Source: Microvelia longipes (Eukaryota; Arthropoda; Insecta; Hemiptera; Veliidae). Taken from it: a stretch of 64,000 bases of DNA. A program made the position numbers and the translations under genes. Within the stretch, counting starts at the first letter, position 1. The number at the start of each line of letters is the position of its first letter. Below, piece after piece: positions 59,165 through 64,000 of the stretch. The stretch covers positions 46,180,537 through 46,244,536 of the forward strand of contig JACMZG010001870.1 of assembly GCA_018340805.1 (NCBI GenBank). Reading direction: 5' to 3'. Below the pieces are notes generated by a model that was not told the DNA's origin, did no database searches, and was given only the letters and a program-made list of their open reading frames with translations.

Positions 59165-59905
59165 TCCTCATTAAAGCTGATTCGCTAAACTCATCGTCTC
59201 TACTTCGCACTCGCTTCGCTCGTCCTCAGAATATACAAGTCGTTAAATTTATTCTCCAACATCTCTTCCGGCTCGCTTCGCTCGTATTCAGATAGTAAAT
59301 TTTATGTCAGCGGTCTCTTATCCAGGCACTGATCACGCTCGATGCTGCTTAACTTTTAAGATCTAACAAAAATTTTAGATATACTTGTCGTATTGAAATA
59401 AAACTGGGTGTATTTATTTATTACGTAAAAGTATACCCTATAGGTACTGAATTTATTATTCAATTTATTAATTCAATTGCGGATTATTTTCCGATTTTTT
59501 TTAAAAACGTTCACGTCGTTTAATAAAAAGTGAACTAATGCTGATAATGAGATGAAAACTTAGCACATATGTTAGTCTTATACATGCATACCTGCGTGTC
59601 AAATCTCAAATCGATAATTTTTCCGCTTTAAATGATTTTTCGAAATTTTTGTTGAATCATTATCGTGGGTTAATGAAAATCTTAAAAAAAATATCTTCCG
59701 GATAGCACATCTACAGCTATAGACTGATTTTTTTACTAAGTTTCAACGCTCACTGGAAGCTACGATGATAACAGACGCACATACAGACAGACAACTTTGA
59801 AAAAACTACTCAGAAGGTCTTAAAAGAACATGAAACGGATAATTCTGGTGCCATTCCGGCTTCGGATTATATTGCAAACACAATACTTTTCCCTAAATAA
59901 GGAAA
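59165..59905 (-). mobile_element. 5S-like repeat family copy (best 5S match)
   Basis: ctcgcttcgctcgtcctcag and cggctcgcttcgctcgtatt modules, then a 5S-like segment at 59308-59367 (gcactgatcacgctcgatgc, tgcttaactt), then the tail with acatacagacagacaact and gataattctgg. Confidence 0.7.
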
Positions 59906-61025
59906 AATAAATATAAAATAGATCTTTGTTTAGAAAAAATATATGTAGAGGCAATATTGGCGTGTAACCTGTATTATTTGACTGAATTTAATAATTTTGT
60001 TGTTTCATCTTTGTTTAACTCTTTTATGTAGTTTTTTGTTTGTGTTAACTTAACAAAAAACAAAACTAACTAACGAACTTAAAAATAATTCGTTTATTAA
60101 TTTATTGTTGTAAAGTCTTAGATTAATAATTGGTGTTTTGATTTATAATTACTCTTTCTAATTAAACTGACTAGATAAAATATTATGTGCAACAAGGCAG
60201 GAAAGGAAGCATTACTTGATACGTAAGATTTTTTATCTGCCTCGGCAGTCGAATTGTAAATTACCTGCTTCGGCTTTTCATTCGAAGGTAATTTTATAGC
60301 CCTCCCTCGCCTTCAGTTTTGGTTTGAAATTGCATTTTCCTAGCCTTTCTACATAAATAACTCTTAATAAATTGTAGGATATAAGCTTCGAAACATCAGA
60401 CACAAAGTGACACTAAAAAGACAGTCAAATGCTGTGTTATTATTCTCAACGCCTAATCTCTTTGGTTAAGTTTTGATAGCAGAACATAATTATAAACACA
60501 TAAGTTAGATTATACTGGCACACACACACACAGAGGAAGTAACAATATAAAAGTGTTATCTTTAAATATAAAGGCAGTTGTCTATTTTTACAACCTTTCT
60601 TATCAAACATTTGCAGTTCATATAATTTTAGCGAATTTTCATAAAAAAATTACGCTTATGAGTTTGTTTGATTGACGGGAGTGGAGTGGTTATTAATTTG
60701 CTTTCTGATTTTAAAAATACACATTTATGTCGTTCTGAGTGGTTATTATCATGCTGTCTGTCTGTGTGTGTGTCTGTCTTTTGTTACGCAAAGAGAGTCA
60801 AAACTTAGCACAAAAATCAGACTAGGTCTGTCTACTTTTGCTGCCTGGAGTGTGATATTTTACAGACTATCGTAATTCATTTTCCTGAGTCATAAAACAT
60901 AGTAACAAAATCATTAAAATCAAAAATTTGACCAATTTAGTTAAAATTTCATTTAAATATACTTCTATAAGTAGTTTGGAACCACTTAATTTCATTTTGA
61001 TATTGGTTGACACTATAAATAGATA
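59906..61025. other. No recognised feature
   Basis: AT-rich sequence with a short CA tract (60520-60532) and GT-rich words at 60755-60775. Confidence 0.5.
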
Positions 61026-61029
61026 GCGA

Positions 61030-61370
61030 AACACGATTTGTTTTGAGAATCCGAGAGTGAACTTAGCCTTATGATTTGTTTTGTAAATCTGTGAGTGAAC
61101 AGAGCTTGATGATTAGTTTTGTAAATCTAAGAGTGAACTTAGCTTCATGATTTGTTTTGCAGATCTAAGAATGAACTTAGTCAGATGATATATTTGTGGA
61201 TCTGAGAGTGAACTTAGTCTGTTGATTTGATTAGTGAATCTGAGAATGAACTTAGCCTGATAATTAGATTTGTAAATCTGCGAGAGAACTTAGTCTGATG
61301 ATTTGTTTTGCGATTCTGAGAGTTAACTTAGATTGATGATTTGATTTATAAATATAAGTGTGCACTTAGC
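61030..61370. repeat. About 38-bp degenerate minisatellite
   Basis: Nine units of tgatttgttttgtaaatctg plus agagtgaacttagcct with 10-25 percent variation, so older than the near-identical arrays elsewhere. Confidence 0.9.
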
Positions 61371-61599
61371 GTAATTGGCATATATTCTAAAAGAAACTAA
61401 TATAAAAGTATTACAATTCGAAAAATATTTGTTTATATTGGATTGCCTAACAGAAGATGGGAATGACCTACAATGCCCGGGCAATATGGAAAATCTGGCA
61501 ACATTTTCCATACTGTTCGCTCTAATTACTCAATGTGCGCGACCCCGGTTCCCGTATTGCCCGCAACATAAATAATAATTAACAGCATGAAGATGATTT

Positions 61600-62620
61600 A
61601 GTAAAAAATTTTAGCTAGCTCTAAATAGAATTACAATACGTTAGACGCTTTTTTATTTGTAGTCCCCACTACCTTCGTGTCTAAAATAAAAACTAAAACC
61701 AGTTCCTATTACTTGTGAACTTACAAAAATAAAGTGTAATGTAAAACTTTCTGGATTTTTAACCTCCTTTTCAGGCGAATTGGAAATTTCCAAGTTCTAA
61801 GACATTTGTAATTTTCCATTATAACTACAAACCAGAAATTTTGTACTTTCTTTTTTTATTTTCGTGTTTTAATGAAGATATTCATCATGCCTGTTCAGAG
61901 CATTGCAGCTCATCAGGAATAACCCCTGCGGGAACCACCTAAGGTAGAATCGGCAACTGATATTCGATTTTTTTTCTTAAGTTGTCGATTATTTATATAA
62001 ACAATAATCTTATATAAACTGACTGTATAACTTGGGATGCGAACCTCAGATCTCTATGGTATCTGGGGTTCTATGGTTCACTATAAATACTGACGCTTAG
62101 ACAACCTCGACAACGGAGGCGGCATTTCAATGAAAATGTTATTCATATTAAGTCAAAAATATATTATATGTAATTTATTATTTTTATATATTTTCTAAAG
62201 GTTTTATTTTTTTCAAATATTTATTGCGGGTTTATGTTATGTAAAATTTTCGGGGGAGGCTGAAGCCCCCTTAGCCCCCCCCCCCTGGCTACGTCACTGA
62301 TTCGATCCAATAAATAATTTTAAACCACCGGTATTCTTGCCAGTTTATGCAACATATTCTAATTCCAGGATCGCGTCCATGCAGTCAGTCACAAGCAATT
62401 TCCCCATACAACTCAATTTCTTTGTCTAAATCTAATTTTAACTCATTTTGATCCACAAATTTAGAAATGCAGTTCCTAATTTGTTCATATTCGAGACTGA
62501 GCTGTTTCAAAGTTTCTAATATTTTTGTTGCTTACGCTTAATCGAATACGGCTTATGTTGTTGCTAATAAAATATTTATTTGTTCGGCTTTCACTTAAAT
62601 TTTATTGTTCAAGAATAAAA
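61600..62620. other. No gene seen; possible transposon terminus
   Basis: gaagcccccttagccccccc and ctggctacgtcactga at 62251-62300 have the look of a terminal sequence of a dispersed element; no mate was found. The rest is AT-rich. Confidence 0.45.
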
Positions 62621-62625
62621 AATTA

Positions 62626-62700
62626 TTATGGAAACTATCCATAATTCCATAGTTTCCATAAAAAATTATTATGGAAACTATCCATAATAATTTTCATACC
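62626..62700. repeat. Palindromic repeat
   Basis: attattatggaaactatcca occurs at 62620 and 62665 in direct order, with its inverse (attccatagtttccataa) between, so the segment can fold on either side. Confidence 0.85.
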
Positions 62701-62829
62701 AGTTCGTTGAGGGTTCTCTAGTAATAATATTTCTATGATGGGGAGAGATAAAAGAATTATGTGATATTAAAAATTATATGAATAGATAAATAAATAGTCT
62801 CTCCACTAAAAAGTATATTAATAGGTTTA

Positions 62830-62885
62830 TTCGAGAGTTAACTTTCTGCCGCATCCGGCCATCATCAGTCTATAAAAAGCCAAGA
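62830..62885 (-). ncRNA. Candidate hammerhead ribozyme of the Penelope-like element
   Basis: Minus strand: CTGATGA (62868-62862), an unpaired U, GCCG..CGGC stem II (within 62861-62847), GAAA (62846-62843), GTTAAC giving a loopless stem III (A-U, G-C, U-A, U-A), then cleavage triplet CUC with cutting between 62835 and 62834. Stem I starts GA/UC. Catalytic core complete. Confidence 0.65.
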
Positions 62886-63016
62886 AAATACAAGAAACTT
62901 AAAATAACTAAAAATACAAAAAGTCTAACATAAAGCTAAAAGAAAATACAAAACAATAACAAAAGTAAAATAAATAAATCGGCGAAAGACAGAAACACGT
63001 ACCATTCTCTGGAGTG

Positions 63017-64000
63017 CTAAGAACGATCGTTAGTAACGACCTCTTTCCAATCTTTATAGCGCACTGACAAACGAGGGATACCTACACAGTTAGGGCGTAC
63101 TCCCCTCTCTTGAAGCCAATATCTCAGTGCTACAGCCTTCGAACCTTCTTCTTTAACATTAATGGAGGTACCATTCTCAATATCTTTCAGAATTTCGTAT
63201 GCCTCGAGAACGTCAAGCCTCAGTCCTTTATTTTCGTACCATAAAGTAGCAACTTCGTGAGGTCCATTAAAATGGTTTTCTTCTCTCATATGTTTATAAA
63301 ACCGGGTATTCCTTGAGCTAGATTTATGTTCAGCCAAACGGGTAGAAAAAGAGCGACCTGTTTGACCTGTATAGGTGCACTGACAAGTACCGCAGCGTAT
63401 TCTATAAACACCATTACGTTCAGCACAAGGAATAGGGTCCTTGACCTTAGATATTAAGTTTTTTAAATTACCCTCACTTTTGAACGCTACACGTACCTCA
63501 CTTTTTATAACGTTAGCTACTTTATTACTAACTGCACTAATGTAGGGAAGTACACACCATTTAACCGGTTGTTCAGCCACCTGTTCAGTATTGGCATTAA
63601 TCATATTCTTAACTATTCTTTCCCTCTTTTTGTGGACTAATTTAGATATTAAGCTCTTAGGGTAGCCATTGACTTCAGCTATATGATTAATGATCTTATA
63701 CTCCTCATCATAAGCGTCTTGGTCTAGTGGAAATGTTTCAAGCCTATGTATAAGAGAATGAAACGCCGCAAGTTTATGCTGCCACGAGTGATTAGAGTCT
63801 GCTGGTATGACTACGTCAGTTGCAGTAGGTTTCCGAAAAACTTTAAAAGACAAAACCCTATCAACTCGTTTTATATTAACATCTAGGTAGTTGATAGACT
63901 CGGACGTTTCAATTTCCTTAGTAAACTTAATTTTTTAAACGGCTATTAAGATATGCAGTGAACGTTTCCAATTCATCTAGAGTACCATCCCATACGCAAA
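63017..64000 (-). CDS. Penelope-like RT/GIY-YIG endonuclease, C-terminal part
   Basis: Read from the right edge: the end of the RT and its connector (VWDGTLDELETFTAYLNSR, then NYLDVNIKRVDRVLSFKVFR). A connector with KLVHKKRERIVKNM follows. The GIY-YIG domain has GVYRIRCGTCQCTYTGQTGR, with GVYRI and YTGQTGR as the paired motif, then R.AEHK and a later conserved ENG; stop at 63017-63019. A run of six A (minus strand, about 63935) is one base short and causes a frame break between the RT part and the endonuclease part. Apart from this the frame is intact, so the element may be young. The RT catalytic core lies outside the window. Confidence 0.9.

Larger units (their letters stand above)
62780..64000 (-). 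mobile_element. Penelope-like element (3' part, continues beyond window)
   Basis: Reverse-transcriptase end and GIY-YIG endonuclease ORF (about 64000 to 63017), A-rich 3' UTR on the opposite strand (62880-62990) and a hammerhead-like motif at 62868-62834. RT plus GIY-YIG is the defining architecture of Penelope-like elements, which use target-primed reverse transcription. Confidence 0.9.

Overview
The window looks like AT-rich, repeat-dominated nuclear DNA of an animal, most likely an arthropod. It has split genes with GT-AG introns and densely nested non-LTR retrotransposons, Penelope-like, mariner, PIF/Harbinger-like and foldback DNA elements, SINEs, (TA)n tracts and long minisatellites. 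I see no prokaryotic gene organisation and no viral genes. The species cannot be named from the sequence.

Left part (1-16 kb): minisatellites at 1-210 and 2405-3085; hammerhead-ribozyme-like motifs of Penelope type at about 395-431 and 2280-2320 (minus strand); a 1.8-kb foldback element (4230-6060); a smaller foldback element (6391-6811) abutting a 5'-truncated, frameshifted non-LTR retrotransposon with PHD-finger ORF1, APE endonuclease and reverse transcriptase (6812-11117, (TTA)n tail); a 5S-rRNA-like repeat; and a second LINE remnant (13840-15120).

Middle (15.4-36.4 kb): a 40-bp satellite interrupted by a 1,192-bp palindromic TA-inserting element, then an 8.5-kb block that occurs twice (about 16955-25500 and 27705-36350) on either side of a 1,000-N scaffold gap. 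The copies differ mostly by 1-2 base indels, which suggests an assembly-level duplication. Each copy carries a tRNA-derived SINE, a PIF/Harbinger-like element with TTA target duplications and an intact or broken Myb/SANT-like first exon, and two members of the 5S-like repeat family.

Right part (37-64 kb): phase-consistent exons of an unrecognised host gene on the + strand. Seven exons (40363-52579) join without a phase conflict. An upstream signal-peptide-like start (37317) and a downstream terminal exon (57282-57450) may belong to it. Its predicted product is acidic, then coiled-coil, then carries a KSTQT motif typical of dynein light chain LC8 ligands, then becomes Ser/Pro-rich. Its introns hold a mariner (38759-39662), a mariner fragment, MITEs and a 2.7-kb array of about 20-bp units. 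Each canonical unit copies the exon-intron junction, including the 5' splice site. The window ends in a minus-strand Penelope-like element (RT end, GIY-YIG endonuclease, hammerhead-like 3' region).

The items most worth following up are the splice-donor minisatellite, the 5S-rRNA-like repeat family, the PIF-like element with an orphan Myb exon, and the set of Penelope-type hammerhead motifs.
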